Shown here one piece after another: positions 1-8,529 of a DNA stretch of 64,000 bases. Where the stretch lies: assembly GCA_963839525.1 (NCBI GenBank), contig CAWIVJ010000019.1, positions 89,993-153,992 on the forward strand, given 5' to 3'. Source of the DNA: CAWIVJ01 sp963839525. GTDB lineage: Bacteria > Cyanobacteriota > Vampirovibrionia > Gastranaerophilales > Gastranaerophilaceae. Both the position numbers and the translations under genes were made by a program. The notes under the pieces are model-generated. The model ran no database searches. It worked only from the letters and a program-made list of their open reading frames with translations, and had not been told where the DNA came from. Position 1 is the stretch's first letter; each line of letters begins with the position of its first letter.

Positions 1-353
1 ACTCCGCGAATTTCTGCAGGAGTTAAAGTGAACATTTCTCCTGTTTTTCTTGAAAATACTTCAGATCCGACTGAAGCATAGGGTATAATTTGTCCTTCTT
101 CAATATTTTGAGCCCCACAAACCACTGTTTTTGTTCCATTTCCTGTGTCAACGGCTACAAGACGTAATTTATCTGCATTAGGGTGAGGTGCTATTTTAAG
201 TATTTTTGCTGTTATTATTTTTTTAAAATGCGGCTTTATATGTTCAATTGATTCAACTTCCAGTCCGCTCATTGTAAGTTCGTGTGCTATTTGTTTTTCG
301 TCAATACCTGATAAATCAACAAATTCATTTAACCAGTTAAGTGATACTTGCAT
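1..353 (-). CDS. pheT: Phenylalanine--tRNA ligase beta subunit, N-terminal part (runs off the left edge)
   Basis: This is the first ~117 residues of PheT, the beta subunit of the (alpha-beta)2 enzyme that charges tRNA-Phe in the cytoplasm. The protein opens MQVSLNWLNEFVDLSG, the typical PheT start, and continues into the EMAP/Trbp111-like tRNA-binding domain, with the hallmark HPNADKLRL (about residues 57-65) and VVCGAQNI (about 78-85). The remaining catalytic-fold and anticodon-binding domains lie beyond base 1. The ATG is at 351-353 on the minus strand, preceded by a weak ribosome site. Nothing odd is visible in this part. Confidence 0.93.
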   Translation of the reverse strand, partial: MQVSLNWLNEFVDLSGIDEKQIAHELTMSGLEVESIEHIKPHFKKIITAKILKIAPHPNADKLRLVAVDTGNGTKTVVCGAQNIEEGQIIPYASVGSEVFSRKTGEMFTLTPAEIRG

Positions 354-426
354 TTTTATATCCTAATTTTATATTTTACTACTTAAGTCTATAATAAATA
401 GGGTTTTATGTAAACAATTTACTAAA

Positions 427-1242
427 TTAAACTCCGGAACCTCTTATTTCTATCTTTTTAAGCCGCTGTTCAATTTTTCTATACCATTTTAATTTTTGTT
501 GGAAAAGAGTTTTATAACCGGTCAATTTTCCTTCAAAAATATCGACATTTTGTTCATCACAAGTTTTTTCCAATATTTTTGCTAAAAACTCAGAAAATTC
601 CTTTCTATCTATTCGGGAGTTATCTAAAGTTATTAAATCTCCTATTTCAACCATTACCTCAGGTTTATCTGCTCTTAAGAAAAAATAATTAACTCCTATT
701 GGAATCAAATTAACTTTTCCATACTTCTGTGCTGCTTTTTGTGCTATATAAGCAAGACCCGACTGAAATTCAATCGGTCTGTAATTAGGAGGCTTAATAA
801 TCCCTTGTGGGAAAATGTACAAAATATTATTTAAATCACCTATAACATCTACCGCATATTTTAAAGCTTTCATTGAAGCTTGCGGAGATTTTTTATTAAC
901 CGAAAAAGCACCGCTTTTGCGTAAAATCGGGAATCTGTTAAGTTCTTCAACCATTAAACGAATTTCCAAATTAAAAATACGTCTAACAATATTATATGAA
1001 ACAATCCCATCCCACCAATTAGTATGCGGAGCAAAAAGTATTGTGGGATAGTTTATATCCCTATTAAAAAAATTTTCCTCTCCCTTGTATCTAAGTGCAA
1101 AAAATCTGTTTTCCAACATCCCGTAGAAAAATTTATTTGCAACCCAGAGCCAAAACGGAGTAGTTTTGGCCGGCTTAAATTCTTCATCCTGATTCCTTAG
1201 TTTTGTAGGAGGAATATCTGTATATAATTGCTCAATATCCAT
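427..1242 (-). CDS. PlsC-type glycerolipid acyltransferase, 271 aa
   Basis: Predicted lysophospholipid/glycerol-phosphate acyltransferase acting at the inner face of the membrane in phospholipid synthesis. The catalytic HX4D motif is visible as HTNWWD (about residue 73) and the acceptor-binding motif as FPQGIIKP (about 144), the usual order in the PlsC/LPLAT family. It has no obvious signal peptide. It resembles the variant family members with tryptophans inside the HX4D box rather than classical plsC. Two further family members sit at 19.3-20.8 kb, so exact substrate assignment is not possible from sequence. Confidence 0.8.
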   Translation of the reverse strand: MDIEQLYTDIPPTKLRNQDEEFKPAKTTPFWLWVANKFFYGMLENRFFALRYKGEENFFNRDINYPTILFAPHTNWWDGIVSYNIVRRIFNLEIRLMVEELNRFPILRKSGAFSVNKKSPQASMKALKYAVDVIGDLNNILYIFPQGIIKPPNYRPIEFQSGLAYIAQKAAQKYGKVNLIPIGVNYFFLRADKPEVMVEIGDLITLDNSRIDRKEFSEFLAKILEKTCDEQNVDIFEGKLTGYKTLFQQKLKWYRKIEQRLKKIEIRGSGV

Positions 1243-1392
1243 ATAAATAATAATACTAAACTTTTATTAATTTGTGAATAGCAAAACCGATTATTTTTAA
1301 AAAAAATTAATGTAAATATTGCTTTATTTTTTGTTATAAATATAAAAAAAATGGTATTATATAAAAAGAGGATTATATTTTAAGGAAAAGAA

Positions 1393-1530
1393 ATGAAAAA
1401 AGCTCATAGTGTTTTAGAAACAGTTCTGTTACTTTGCTTGGTTGTTATTATAGCAATTTCAGTATCAAATATCTTTAATAATCAAAAAATGAAACTTACA
1501 GACATGTCAAAAGTTACTGTTAGAGATTAA
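1393..1530 (+). CDS. Small single-span membrane protein, pilin/TadE-like, 45 aa
   Basis: A short ORF opening MKKAHSVLETVLLLCLVVII, followed by a polar tail ending in TVRD. The charged head, a Glu at the edge of a ~17-residue hydrophobic stretch and the small size recall Flp-type or class III (type IV) pilins, where the Glu follows the prepilin cleavage site. It lacks a clear Gly before the segment, so the analogy is loose. AAGGAAAAG (1382-1390) is a plausible ribosome site. It is convergent with the MATE gene, ending 5 bp from it. The prepilin-like protein at 56.0-56.6 kb has a similar Glu-plus-hydrophobic head. Confidence 0.5.
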   Translation: MKKAHSVLETVLLLCLVVIIAISVSNIFNNQKMKLTDMSKVTVRD

Positions 1531-1535
1531 AGTAA

Positions 1536-2873
1536 CTAAAAGTTTTTTGTTTTTACTTTAAGCATAAGTTTTTTTATTTTTTCGAATTCTTTAAACAGAA
1601 AGAAAAGGAAAAATATTGCTAAAGAAAAAATTGATATTGTTAATCCCACCCAAAAGCCGTATAACATCATATTATATTTGAATGCAAGAATTAAACCTAA
1701 CGGAAGCCCGGCTAACCAATAAGCTCCAAAAATCCCCAAAATTACAACATTGGTTTTTTTAAGCCCCTTGAAAACACCTCCCAGTGATACTTGAATTCCG
1801 TCAAAAACCTGGAAAAGTCCGGCTAACAACATTATAGGAACACTTATCTTAATTACTGCAGGATCTTGTGTAAAGATTTTTACAAAAAACCCCGGAAATA
1901 ATATAAAACTCAATCCGCATATTGCCATAAATCCGACTGAAACAATAATTCCTGAAATTGAATACTTTTTTACATTAGTGAAATTTCCGGCTCCGTTGGC
2001 ATATCCAACTTTAACTGCAACTGCACTTGAAATACCTAACGGTATCATAAAAGTAGTTGTTGTTATTAGAAATAATATATTTTGACTTGCCGCATATATT
2101 CCTGAAACTCTGCCTATAATAATGGTAATCAAGTTAAACGCAAAAGATTCCAACAGAATCCCCATAGAAATAGGAAATCCTATTTTTAAAAGATTTACAA
2201 AATATCTCCAATCTTTATACATTCTAATTTTTAAAAATTTTAAGCAATATAAAAGCAACCATAAACCAAAGAATGTTCTGCATAAAAGCGTTGAAACTGC
2301 AAGTCCTGCTGTTCCCATTTCAGGAAATCCAAACAGACCGAACACAAATACAAAATTTAAAAACAGATTTAAAAATACTTCTAAAATATTTAAAAAATTT
2401 GGAAAAAATATTATTTCAAAGGTCTGTAAATATTCTTTTAAAGCTATCTGCAAATAAGCTCCAAATACTGAAAAAGAACAAATAAACATATATTTTTTTA
2501 TAACAGGAATCAAAACAGGTTCAAATCCTATTTTATCAATTAGCGGAATACATAATAAAATTAAAATTAATGATAAAAAAGCTAAAATCATTGCAAAATT
2601 TATTGTGGGCAAAAAATACTTTTTAACATTATTTTTTGCACCCCTAAAATTTGATAAAAGCGGGGAAATGCTTACTAAAAGTCCCAATCCAAGCATAAAA
2701 ACGGGACCCGTTATTGAATTTGCAATACTAATTGACGCAAGGGTATTTGTAGAATGTTTAGCTGCCACAAAAACATCCCCTGCACCTATTAATATCACAC
2801 CTAAATTTCCCATTATAATAGGCATAGCAAGATTAAATAATTCTTTTACATATTTAAAATATTTTTTAATCAC
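1536..2873 (-). CDS. MATE family multidrug/cation exporter, 445 aa
   Basis: A polytopic inner-membrane protein with about 12 hydrophobic segments in two halves, matching the ~450-residue MATE (NorM/DinF) family that exports cationic compounds using Na+ or H+ gradients. Early motifs are typical: AMPIIMGNLG and GAGDVFVAAKHS (about residues 17-41), and the second half begins KIGFPISMGILLESFAF (about 235). The start is GTG (2871-2873), only two bases after the mnmE stop, so translation is probably coupled to mnmE. Substrate cannot be inferred. Confidence 0.88.
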   Translation of the reverse strand: MIKKYFKYVKELFNLAMPIIMGNLGVILIGAGDVFVAAKHSTNTLASISIANSITGPVFMLGLGLLVSISPLLSNFRGAKNNVKKYFLPTINFAMILAFLSLILILLCIPLIDKIGFEPVLIPVIKKYMFICSFSVFGAYLQIALKEYLQTFEIIFFPNFLNILEVFLNLFLNFVFVFGLFGFPEMGTAGLAVSTLLCRTFFGLWLLLYCLKFLKIRMYKDWRYFVNLLKIGFPISMGILLESFAFNLITIIIGRVSGIYAASQNILFLITTTTFMIPLGISSAVAVKVGYANGAGNFTNVKKYSISGIIVSVGFMAICGLSFILFPGFFVKIFTQDPAVIKISVPIMLLAGLFQVFDGIQVSLGGVFKGLKKTNVVILGIFGAYWLAGLPLGLILAFKYNMMLYGFWVGLTISIFSLAIFFLFFLFKEFEKIKKLMLKVKTKNF

Positions 2874-2875
2874 TT

Positions 2876-4474
2876 CTATTTACCTATACAAAAATTTTCA
2901 AAAATATTATTTAAAATATCGTCAGTAACAACTTCTCCGGTAATCTCGTCCAAGGACAGGAGCGCTGATTTAACATCAATGGAAATTAAATCCTGAAGCT
3001 CTTTTCTCTGTGCCGCTAAAAGTGCTTGTTGCAGACCTTCACGTGATTTTTTAAGACAATCCTGTTGCCGATTATTTGTAATAAATTCAGTATCTTCAAT
3101 TGATTTTTCCCCGATAAATTGTTTAATTCGCTTTTTTAAATCCTCAAATCCATGCTTTGTAACTGTTGAGAGGTAAATTATATTTAATGTTTGAGTATCG
3201 CAAGATTGTTCACTGATTGAATCCTGAATTACACAGACAGGGTCAAACACTTTGACAAGCTCAGCGGTTCCTTTTGTCAACGAGTTCAGGATGACGTCGG
3301 CAGCATTAGTTTTATCTTTTAAATCCGCCTTGTTTGCAATTATTATATAATTTTTATTCTGAATTAAGTCTAAAATCAATTTATCATCTTCATTCATGCC
3401 GGTTGAGGCATCAAATAAAAACAAAATTAAATCGGCTTCTTCTGCAGACTGCTTTGAAAATTCAATTCCGATTTCTTCAACCCTTCCAGCCTGAGATTTA
3501 TCCCTAATTCCCGCTGTATCTATTAAAGTCACAGGGATGCCATCAAAATCAAGCGTTTCAGTCAATACGTCTCTTGTAGTTCCTGCAATATCCGTAACAA
3601 TTGCTCTGTTCATATTTAGCAAGGCATTAAAAAGTGAAGACTTTCCAACATTCGGCTTACCCAAAATTGCAATTTTTATACCCTGTCTTAAAATATTTGA
3701 AGACTTGGCGCAAGCTAAAATTTCGTCAATTTTTCTTATTGCATTTTGAAATTCTGCTTCCAGGTAATTATATTCAGGTTCTTTTACATCATCAGGAAAA
3801 TCGATTCCTGCGATTATTCTTGATAAGATTTCAAAAATATCTTTTTTTATTTCTTTTACTTTCTGCGCTAAAATACCGGACAAGTTTTTTGCCGATTGGA
3901 TTGCAAAATTTTGAGTCTTAGCATGAATCAAATCACAAACAGCTTCTGCCTGAGACAAATCAAGCTTATGGTTTAAAAAAGCTCTTTTAGTAAATTCCCC
4001 ACGTTCTGCGGGTCTTGCTCCGTTTGCTAAAACCAAATCCAGAATATTTCTGACCACATTTATTCCACCGTGGCATTGAATTTCAACAACATCTTCACCT
4101 GTATAACTATTTGGAGCCTTAAAAGGGAGGACAACAACTTCATCAATTTTTTTATCCCCATCTTTAATCCAGCCATGATGAATTTTTCCTGCAATTAACT
4201 TTTGTGAAAAAATTTTTTCAACAATTTCAAAACTTTTGCTCCTGCCAGCAAAGAGTGAAAAAGATTCGCCTTGGTCAGAGCATTTACCCTCGCCAACAAA
4301 GGATGAAGAGGATTCACATTGGTCAGAGCATTTACCCTCGCCAACAAAGGATGAAGAGGATTCACATTGGTCAGAGCATTTACCCCCGCCGGAAATCCTG
4401 ATAATACCGACCCCGCCTGTTCCAATCGGAGTGGCAATTGCCGCAATTGTCTCAAATTCTTGAATTATGTTCAT
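2876..4474 (-). CDS. mnmE: tRNA modification GTPase MnmE with two in-frame insertions, 532 aa
   Basis: With MnmG this GTPase installs the (carboxymethyl)aminomethyl group at U34 of tRNA wobble positions. The G domain is intact: GKPNVGKSS (G1), GTTRDV (G2), DTAG (G3), NKAD (G4), and the protein ends in FCIGK, the C-terminal motif carrying the essential Cys. The usual length is about 455 residues; here 532. The excess lies in two places. Residues ~30-79 hold a 16-residue tandem repeat beginning GKCSDQCESSSS between IIRISGG and EIVEKIF. Residues ~389-431 hold a second insertion between the G4 motif and the end of the G domain. Both come from repetitive DNA. GAGGAAATA precedes the ATG. The MATE gene follows immediately. 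Confidence 0.93.
   Translation of the reverse strand: MNIIQEFETIAAIATPIGTGGVGIIRISGGGKCSDQCESSSSFVGEGKCSDQCESSSSFVGEGKCSDQGESFSLFAGRSKSFEIVEKIFSQKLIAGKIHHGWIKDGDKKIDEVVVLPFKAPNSYTGEDVVEIQCHGGINVVRNILDLVLANGARPAERGEFTKRAFLNHKLDLSQAEAVCDLIHAKTQNFAIQSAKNLSGILAQKVKEIKKDIFEILSRIIAGIDFPDDVKEPEYNYLEAEFQNAIRKIDEILACAKSSNILRQGIKIAILGKPNVGKSSLFNALLNMNRAIVTDIAGTTRDVLTETLDFDGIPVTLIDTAGIRDKSQAGRVEEIGIEFSKQSAEEADLILFLFDASTGMNEDDKLILDLIQNKNYIIIANKADLKDKTNAADVILNSLTKGTAELVKVFDPVCVIQDSISEQSCDTQTLNIIYLSTVTKHGFEDLKKRIKQFIGEKSIEDTEFITNNRQQDCLKKSREGLQQALLAAQRKELQDLISIDVKSALLSLDEITGEVVTDDILNNIFENFCIGK
3190..3305 (-). repeat. Palindromic-repeat-derived insertion inside mnmE
   Basis: On the minus strand this reads CGTCATCCTGAACTCGTTG, then CCGCTGAGCTTGTCAAAG, then TTTGACCCTG and ATTCAGGATTC. 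These are arms of palindromes with the same core (CCTGAACTYGTT and its complement) as the intergenic repeat at 56660-56735. It adds roughly 30-40 residues between the G4 motif NKAD and the STVTKHGFEDLKK end of the G domain, without breaking the frame. Boundaries are estimated. Confidence 0.65.
4233..4390 (-). repeat. 48-bp tandem repeat inside mnmE (about 3 units)
   Basis: Two units at 4281-4328 and 4329-4376 are identical as I read them, each beginning CATTTACCCTCGCCAACAAA on the plus strand. A diverged partial unit lies at ~4233-4280 and a truncated one at 4377-4390. Forty-eight bases equal 16 codons, so copy-number change would keep the frame. The translated unit is GKCSDQCESSSSFVGE. The GGGTAAATG core also occurs at the murC insertion (~46265-46275). 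Confidence 0.9.
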
Positions 4475-4625
4475 TATTTCCTCAAGACAATTATATTATA
4501 AAAAGAATGACTTTAGTATAACTTGACTTAAAAGAAAAAATCATTAAAAAACAAATGTCTTTGATTTAATTACACCAAATGGATGATTTCTTCTAAAAAT
4601 AGTAATTAATTTATTTAAAAATCCG

Positions 4626-4644
4626 ACCTATATTAATTATAGGT
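4626..4644. promoter_or_regulatory. 19-bp palindrome upstream of the flagellar rod operon
   Basis: ACCTATATTAATTATAGGT is a perfect palindrome with 7-bp arms and a 5-bp centre, ending 23 bp before the first flagellar start codon and followed by the ribosome site AGAGGGA. Its place, close to where transcription should start, suggests an operator or an early hairpin in the leader. No clear sigma-28 promoter was seen. Confidence 0.45.
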
Positions 4645-4667
4645 TACTAACCAAAGAGGGACAAAAA

Positions 4668-5366
4668 ATGAAATTAAACGCAGGAGTAAAATATGTAGAA
4701 ACAGGACTAAAAACATCGCTAAAAGCAATGCAGGTTCAAAGTGCGCTTATAAATATATCTAATGAAAATGTGACCGGTTTTGATAAAATAGGTTACCAGC
4801 GAAAAGAAATTGTTGTTTCTCCTTTTGTTGAATATCTGGGGACTGACGGTATATCTACTACTGTTGACGATAAGGTCGGCAGACTTACAAGTACCGGGAA
4901 TCCTCTTGATTTGGCTCTTGCTGAAAAAGGTTATTTTCAAATACAGTCAGCTCAAGGAATCAGATTAACGAGAGACGGAAGATTTAAACTTGATAAAGAA
5001 GGTAATTTATTAACATTAGATAATTCAAAAGTTCTTGCTGATAACGGTGTTCCGGTAAAGTTACATGTAATACCGAATAATCTTAAAGAAATTGTTATAA
5101 ATGCAAAAGGAAACTTAAGTGTTTTTAATAAAAGCACAAACAAACTTGAAAAAGTTGCCAATATCGGAGTAGTAGATTCAAATAGTGCCATAGTTATGAA
5201 TCCAGAAGTAAAGCAAGGATTCAACGAATATTCAAATGTTTCCTTGCAAGAAGAATTTCTCAGCATGATGGCTCCGCTAAGAGCTTTTGACGCAAACAGG
5301 CAGATTTTTATGATACAAAGTACAAATTTGGCAAAAACCATTTCTCAATTAGGAAGCCCATCTTAA
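4668..5366 (+). CDS. Flagellar basal-body rod protein, FlgF/FlgG family, 232 aa
   Basis: Structural protein of the flagellar axial rod, exported by the flagellar type III system. The N-terminus (ALINISNENVTGFDKIGYQR, about residues 25-44) is the rod/hook signature, normally N-x-x-N-x-x-T-x-G-[YF]. The middle has GNPLDLALAEKGYFQI and TRDGRFKLDKEGNL, typical of FlgF/FlgG, and the C-terminus has the family's helical end with MAPLRAFDANRQI. At 232 residues it is slightly shorter than FlgG (~260). FlgF and FlgG cannot be distinguished by eye. It opens a four-gene operon with gaps of 20, 20 and 4 bp. Confidence 0.88.
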   Translation: MKLNAGVKYVETGLKTSLKAMQVQSALINISNENVTGFDKIGYQRKEIVVSPFVEYLGTDGISTTVDDKVGRLTSTGNPLDLALAEKGYFQIQSAQGIRLTRDGRFKLDKEGNLLTLDNSKVLADNGVPVKLHVIPNNLKEIVINAKGNLSVFNKSTNKLEKVANIGVVDSNSAIVMNPEVKQGFNEYSNVSLQEEFLSMMAPLRAFDANRQIFMIQSTNLAKTISQLGSPS

Positions 5367-5386
5367 GTAAATAAAAAGGAAAAATT

Positions 5387-6103
5387 ATGAATACACTGCA
5401 AGGAGTAATAAGAAAATCAATAAATAATGTACAAGCTCAGTTTGAAAGACTGAATTATATCGGCAATAATTTTGCAAATTATTCTACTAACGGCTATAAA
5501 TCTGTAAGATTTGAACAAATGCTTAATGAAGACGGATATTTAACCGGAGCTTTAAGAACAAATTATAATCAAGGTAGCATTCAAATAACCAGCAACCCTT
5601 ATGATGTTGCTATAAACGGAGATGGCTTTATACCGGTCATATCTCCAACAGGAGAAGTTCAATATACACGTGACGGTTCATTTAAAATAGGAAAAGACGG
5701 ATATTTAATGACAAATGATGACTGGATTGTCGGCGAAGGCATTAAAATCCCAGGCAACTTATACAAATTAATAATAAAAGAAGACGGAACGGTTAGTTAT
5801 ATGGCTTCGACAACATCTCCAGAAGAAAAAATAGGAACAATTCCTCTTGTTAGATTCAGAAATCCCGAAGGGCTTGTTCAAGGCGGTAACAATAAGCTAA
5901 AAGCAACTGATGATTCAGGAGAAGCAACTCTGGTTAAAGAACATAATTGTATTGCTCAAAATGCTCTGGAACATTCTAATATAAACATCTTTGAATCAGT
6001 TCATGACATGCTTAGATTGAACGCTTCAATGATTGCAAGTTTACGTATGACTAAAATTGTTGACGATATGTACAACAAATCAATTAATATAAGAGAAAGT
6101 TAA
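5387..6103 (+). CDS. Flagellar basal-body rod protein, FlgG/FlgF family, 238 aa
   Basis: Second rod protein of the operon. It shows NNFANYSTNGYKSVRF near residue 26 (rod signature), NPYDVAINGDGFIPV (about 70) and TRDGSFKIGKDGYLMTNDDW (about 90), the classical FlgG/FlgF central motif. The C-terminal segment (AQNALEHSNINIFESVHDML) matches the FlgG tail consensus LE.SNV....E...MI, which makes FlgG the likelier of the two names. Ribosome site AAAAGGA lies 8 bp upstream of the ATG. Confidence 0.87.
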   Translation: MNTLQGVIRKSINNVQAQFERLNYIGNNFANYSTNGYKSVRFEQMLNEDGYLTGALRTNYNQGSIQITSNPYDVAINGDGFIPVISPTGEVQYTRDGSFKIGKDGYLMTNDDWIVGEGIKIPGNLYKLIIKEDGTVSYMASTTSPEEKIGTIPLVRFRNPEGLVQGGNNKLKATDDSGEATLVKEHNCIAQNALEHSNINIFESVHDMLRLNASMIASLRMTKIVDDMYNKSINIRES

Positions 6104-6123
6104 ATATTTTGAGGTAAAAACAA

Positions 6124-6474
6124 ATGACGTTTCCATCAATTAATTCAATGAACAACACTGGCATGATTTTAGATTTAATAGCAAAAAAACAAAAGGTTCT
6201 TGGCGAAAACCTTTCCAATGTTGATACTCCTGGATATAGCAGAAAAGACATTAACTTTGGACAATGCTTAAATTCAACAGGCAGCGGACTAGAGACACAA
6301 ATGTGTAAAAAATTAGGTTCATCGCCCATTTTTGAGGAAAAAACAGGTGAAGTTGTTAATGCCGGAAATGAATTAATGGAGCTTCAAAAAAATTCGCTTT
6401 TATACACAATGGCAACAAGACAAATGTCAAGTATTATAACTCAGATGAAAACAGTTATTAACGTAGGAAAGTAG
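6124..6474 (+). CDS. flgB: Flagellar proximal rod protein FlgB, 116 aa
   Basis: Short rod subunit at the base of the axial structure. Length (typical 110-140) and the motif LGENLSNVDTPGYSRKDINF (about residues 28-47) fit FlgB, as does its place directly before flgC. The C-terminus LMELQKNSLLYTMATRQM resembles FlgB ends (E...M..N...Y......). A TGA-containing 20-bp gap with GAGGTAAAA separates it from the upstream rod gene. Confidence 0.9.
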   Translation: MTFPSINSMNNTGMILDLIAKKQKVLGENLSNVDTPGYSRKDINFGQCLNSTGSGLETQMCKKLGSSPIFEEKTGEVVNAGNELMELQKNSLLYTMATRQMSSIITQMKTVINVGK

Positions 6475-6478
6475 GATT

Positions 6479-6907
6479 ATGGGTATATTAGATGCAATGA
6501 ACATGGGGGCAAATGCCCTAAGAGCACAAGGTTTAAGACTGGATACTCACGCAAAAAACGTGGCAAATGTTGATACACCAAATTATGTGAGAAAAATTCC
6601 TGTACTTAATTCTACAGATGATTATTCCTTTAATGGAATGATAGGAGAAATGCAAAACGGAAGTTTTGCTTGCGTAAAAGGCGGTGTTTCTTTTACCGGA
6701 ATTGTAGAAGATCCTAATTTAGGAGAAAAAATATATAAGCCCGGACACCCTGATGCTGATGAGAACGGTTATATAAGAGCTTCTAACGTTAATCCTATGG
6801 TTGAAATGGCTGATGCTGTCCTTGCTCAAAGAGCCTATGAAGCAAACCTTGCTCTGGTAAATATAACAAGAGCAATGGCTTTAAAAGCTGTTGATATTGG
6901 AAGATAG
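6479..6907 (+). CDS. flgC: Flagellar basal-body rod protein FlgC, 142 aa
   Basis: Proximal rod protein that follows FlgB in most flagellar operons. LRLDTHAKNVANVDTPNYVRK (about residues 20-40) is the rod signature. YKPGHPDADENGYIRASNVN and the following MVEMADAVLAQRAYEANL are near-diagnostic of FlgC. It starts 4 bp after the flgB stop. No fliE follows, although it commonly does in other bacteria; the next gene is convergent. Confidence 0.94.
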   Translation: MGILDAMNMGANALRAQGLRLDTHAKNVANVDTPNYVRKIPVLNSTDDYSFNGMIGEMQNGSFACVKGGVSFTGIVEDPNLGEKIYKPGHPDADENGYIRASNVNPMVEMADAVLAQRAYEANLALVNITRAMALKAVDIGR

Positions 6908-6920
6908 TATATAAATTTAT

Positions 6921-7508
6921 TCAATTTAGGATTTCAACAATTCCTGTTTCAAGATTATACTTTGCACCTACAAGTATAATTTCTTTTTCTTCTACTTTTT
7001 TTGCAAGATATTCATCACGCTTCATTAAATCATCTATTTGATATTTAATATTTTCTTCTATTGCTTCATCAAGAAAATTTGCGCAATCTGGAGCTAAATT
7101 TTCGAATACAGGGTAAATATGGCTTAAAAGAGCTTGTAAATTCTCGGACAATTCATTATATTTCATTGTTTTATAAGCCTTCAAAGCTGATTTCACAGCT
7201 TCGCAATTATCATGTCCCAGTACCATTACCAATTTAACACCCAGGTTTTTAACGGCATACTCCAAGCTTCCCATTGTTTCTTTTGATAAGACATGTCCGG
7301 CTGTTCGTATAATAAACAAATCACCTAAACCAACATCAAAAATTATTTCTACAGGAACCCTCGAATCAGAACAGGCGATTATGGCCGCAAAAGGATTCTG
7401 TCCGTCTAATAAATTATTCCTCAATTCAGCGCTACGGTTTGGATGAATAGACTTATTTCGGGCAAACCTCTCATTTCCTTCAATTAATTTCCTTAAACTC
7501 TCTTGCAT
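6921..7508 (-). CDS. Beta-class carbonic anhydrase, 195 aa
   Basis: Zinc enzyme interconverting CO2 and bicarbonate. The metal-binding and catalytic residues are visible: ACSDSRVPVEIIFD (Cys, and the Asp-Arg dyad, about residues 41-54) and VLGHDNCEAVKSA (His and second Cys, about 96-108). RTAGHVLSKETMGSLEYAV between them is also family typical. The ATG abuts the stop of the upstream TPR gene with no gap, so the two are probably translationally coupled. GAGGGGG is the ribosome site. Confidence 0.92.
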   Translation of the reverse strand: MQESLRKLIEGNERFARNKSIHPNRSAELRNNLLDGQNPFAAIIACSDSRVPVEIIFDVGLGDLFIIRTAGHVLSKETMGSLEYAVKNLGVKLVMVLGHDNCEAVKSALKAYKTMKYNELSENLQALLSHIYPVFENLAPDCANFLDEAIEENIKYQIDDLMKRDEYLAKKVEEKEIILVGAKYNLETGIVEILN

Positions 7509-8450
7509 TTACGCCCCCTCTTTTTGCAAAATAAAATCATCAAATTCTTTTTTAACTGCTTTTGGAGAAAAAGAAAGAGTTTTATAATTTTTCAGAGCAA
7601 TTTTAAGCCCCTTTTCGTAACCTTTTAAATTCCCCTCCAATTTATAAATTCGGGCTAATATATAATATAAATCAGCTTTATACTGATTTTCTTTTATTGC
7701 GTTTTCTATCAAACTTTTGGCTTCATCTAATTTATCAATCTTAATAAGAATCTTCGAATAAATTTTGTAAGCATCAATATCAGCAGGATTAAGTTCAATG
7801 GTTTTTTGCAAATTTTTCATCGCGGAATCAAAATTACCCTGTTCAAAATTAATTGAAGCAATATTAAAATAAGCCCAGCTATAATCCGGACAAAGTTCAA
7901 TTACTTTATTATATTTTTTGACCGCTAAATCTGTTTCATTCTTTTTGTTATAAAGATTTCCCAGATAAAAATGCGCAAAAATATCCATTCCGTTTAATTC
8001 AATAGTCTTTTCAAAAAATTTTATTGCGGTGTCATCTTCATTTTTTTTTGTAAAACAAACCCCCAGGTTAAAATAAGTATTTGAATCCTCTTTATCTATT
8101 TCTATAACTTTGTAAAAAGTATCAATTGCTTCATCATATTTTTTTTCGTCTGTGTAAACAAGACCTAGATTATAATAGAAATCAGCTTCCTGAGGAGAAA
8201 GCTCAATTGCTTTAAGATAAGATTTTTCGGCCAAATCTAATTTTTTAAGTTTTTCATAAACTATACCTAAATTATAATAAAGACTTGCATCAGAGGGGAA
8301 AATTCCAACTAAAAATAATAATTGTTTAAGAGATTCTTCGTTGAACCCGCTATCTAAAAGAAGAATGGCAAGTCTTCGCCTTGCTTGAAAATTTGACGAA
8401 TCTTCTTTTAAAATTTGCTGAAGCTCTTTGATTTCTTCCATGTTCGGCAT
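7509..8450 (-). CDS. Tetratricopeptide-repeat protein, 313 aa
   Basis: A soluble helical scaffold of about eight consecutive 34-residue TPR units (for example YYNLGIVYEKLKKLDLAEKS and YYNLGLVYTDEKKYDEAIDT). TPR arrays bind partner proteins; no partner is evident. I placed the start at 8450 (MPNMEEIKEL, with AAGGAAAAG upstream) because the longer reading frame back to 8531 is hydrophobic, lacks a ribosome site and overlaps the divergent metF start. It is followed without a gap by the carbonic anhydrase gene. Confidence 0.85.
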   Translation of the reverse strand: MPNMEEIKELQQILKEDSSNFQARRRLAILLLDSGFNEESLKQLLFLVGIFPSDASLYYNLGIVYEKLKKLDLAEKSYLKAIELSPQEADFYYNLGLVYTDEKKYDEAIDTFYKVIEIDKEDSNTYFNLGVCFTKKNEDDTAIKFFEKTIELNGMDIFAHFYLGNLYNKKNETDLAVKKYNKVIELCPDYSWAYFNIASINFEQGNFDSAMKNLQKTIELNPADIDAYKIYSKILIKIDKLDEAKSLIENAIKENQYKADLYYILARIYKLEGNLKGYEKGLKIALKNYKTLSFSPKAVKKEFDDFILQKEGA

Positions 8451-8529
8451 TAACTTTTCCTTATAATTATTAAAGTATAACAAAATTTTAATACTTTTAC
8501 AAACTATCGTTATATGGTAAACTTTTATC

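Noticed and set aside
4204..4463. Plus- and minus-strand open frames of 65-86 codons across the mnmE repeat
   Set aside because: They exist only because the 48-bp repeat keeps several frames open; the mnmE frame has the conserved protein.
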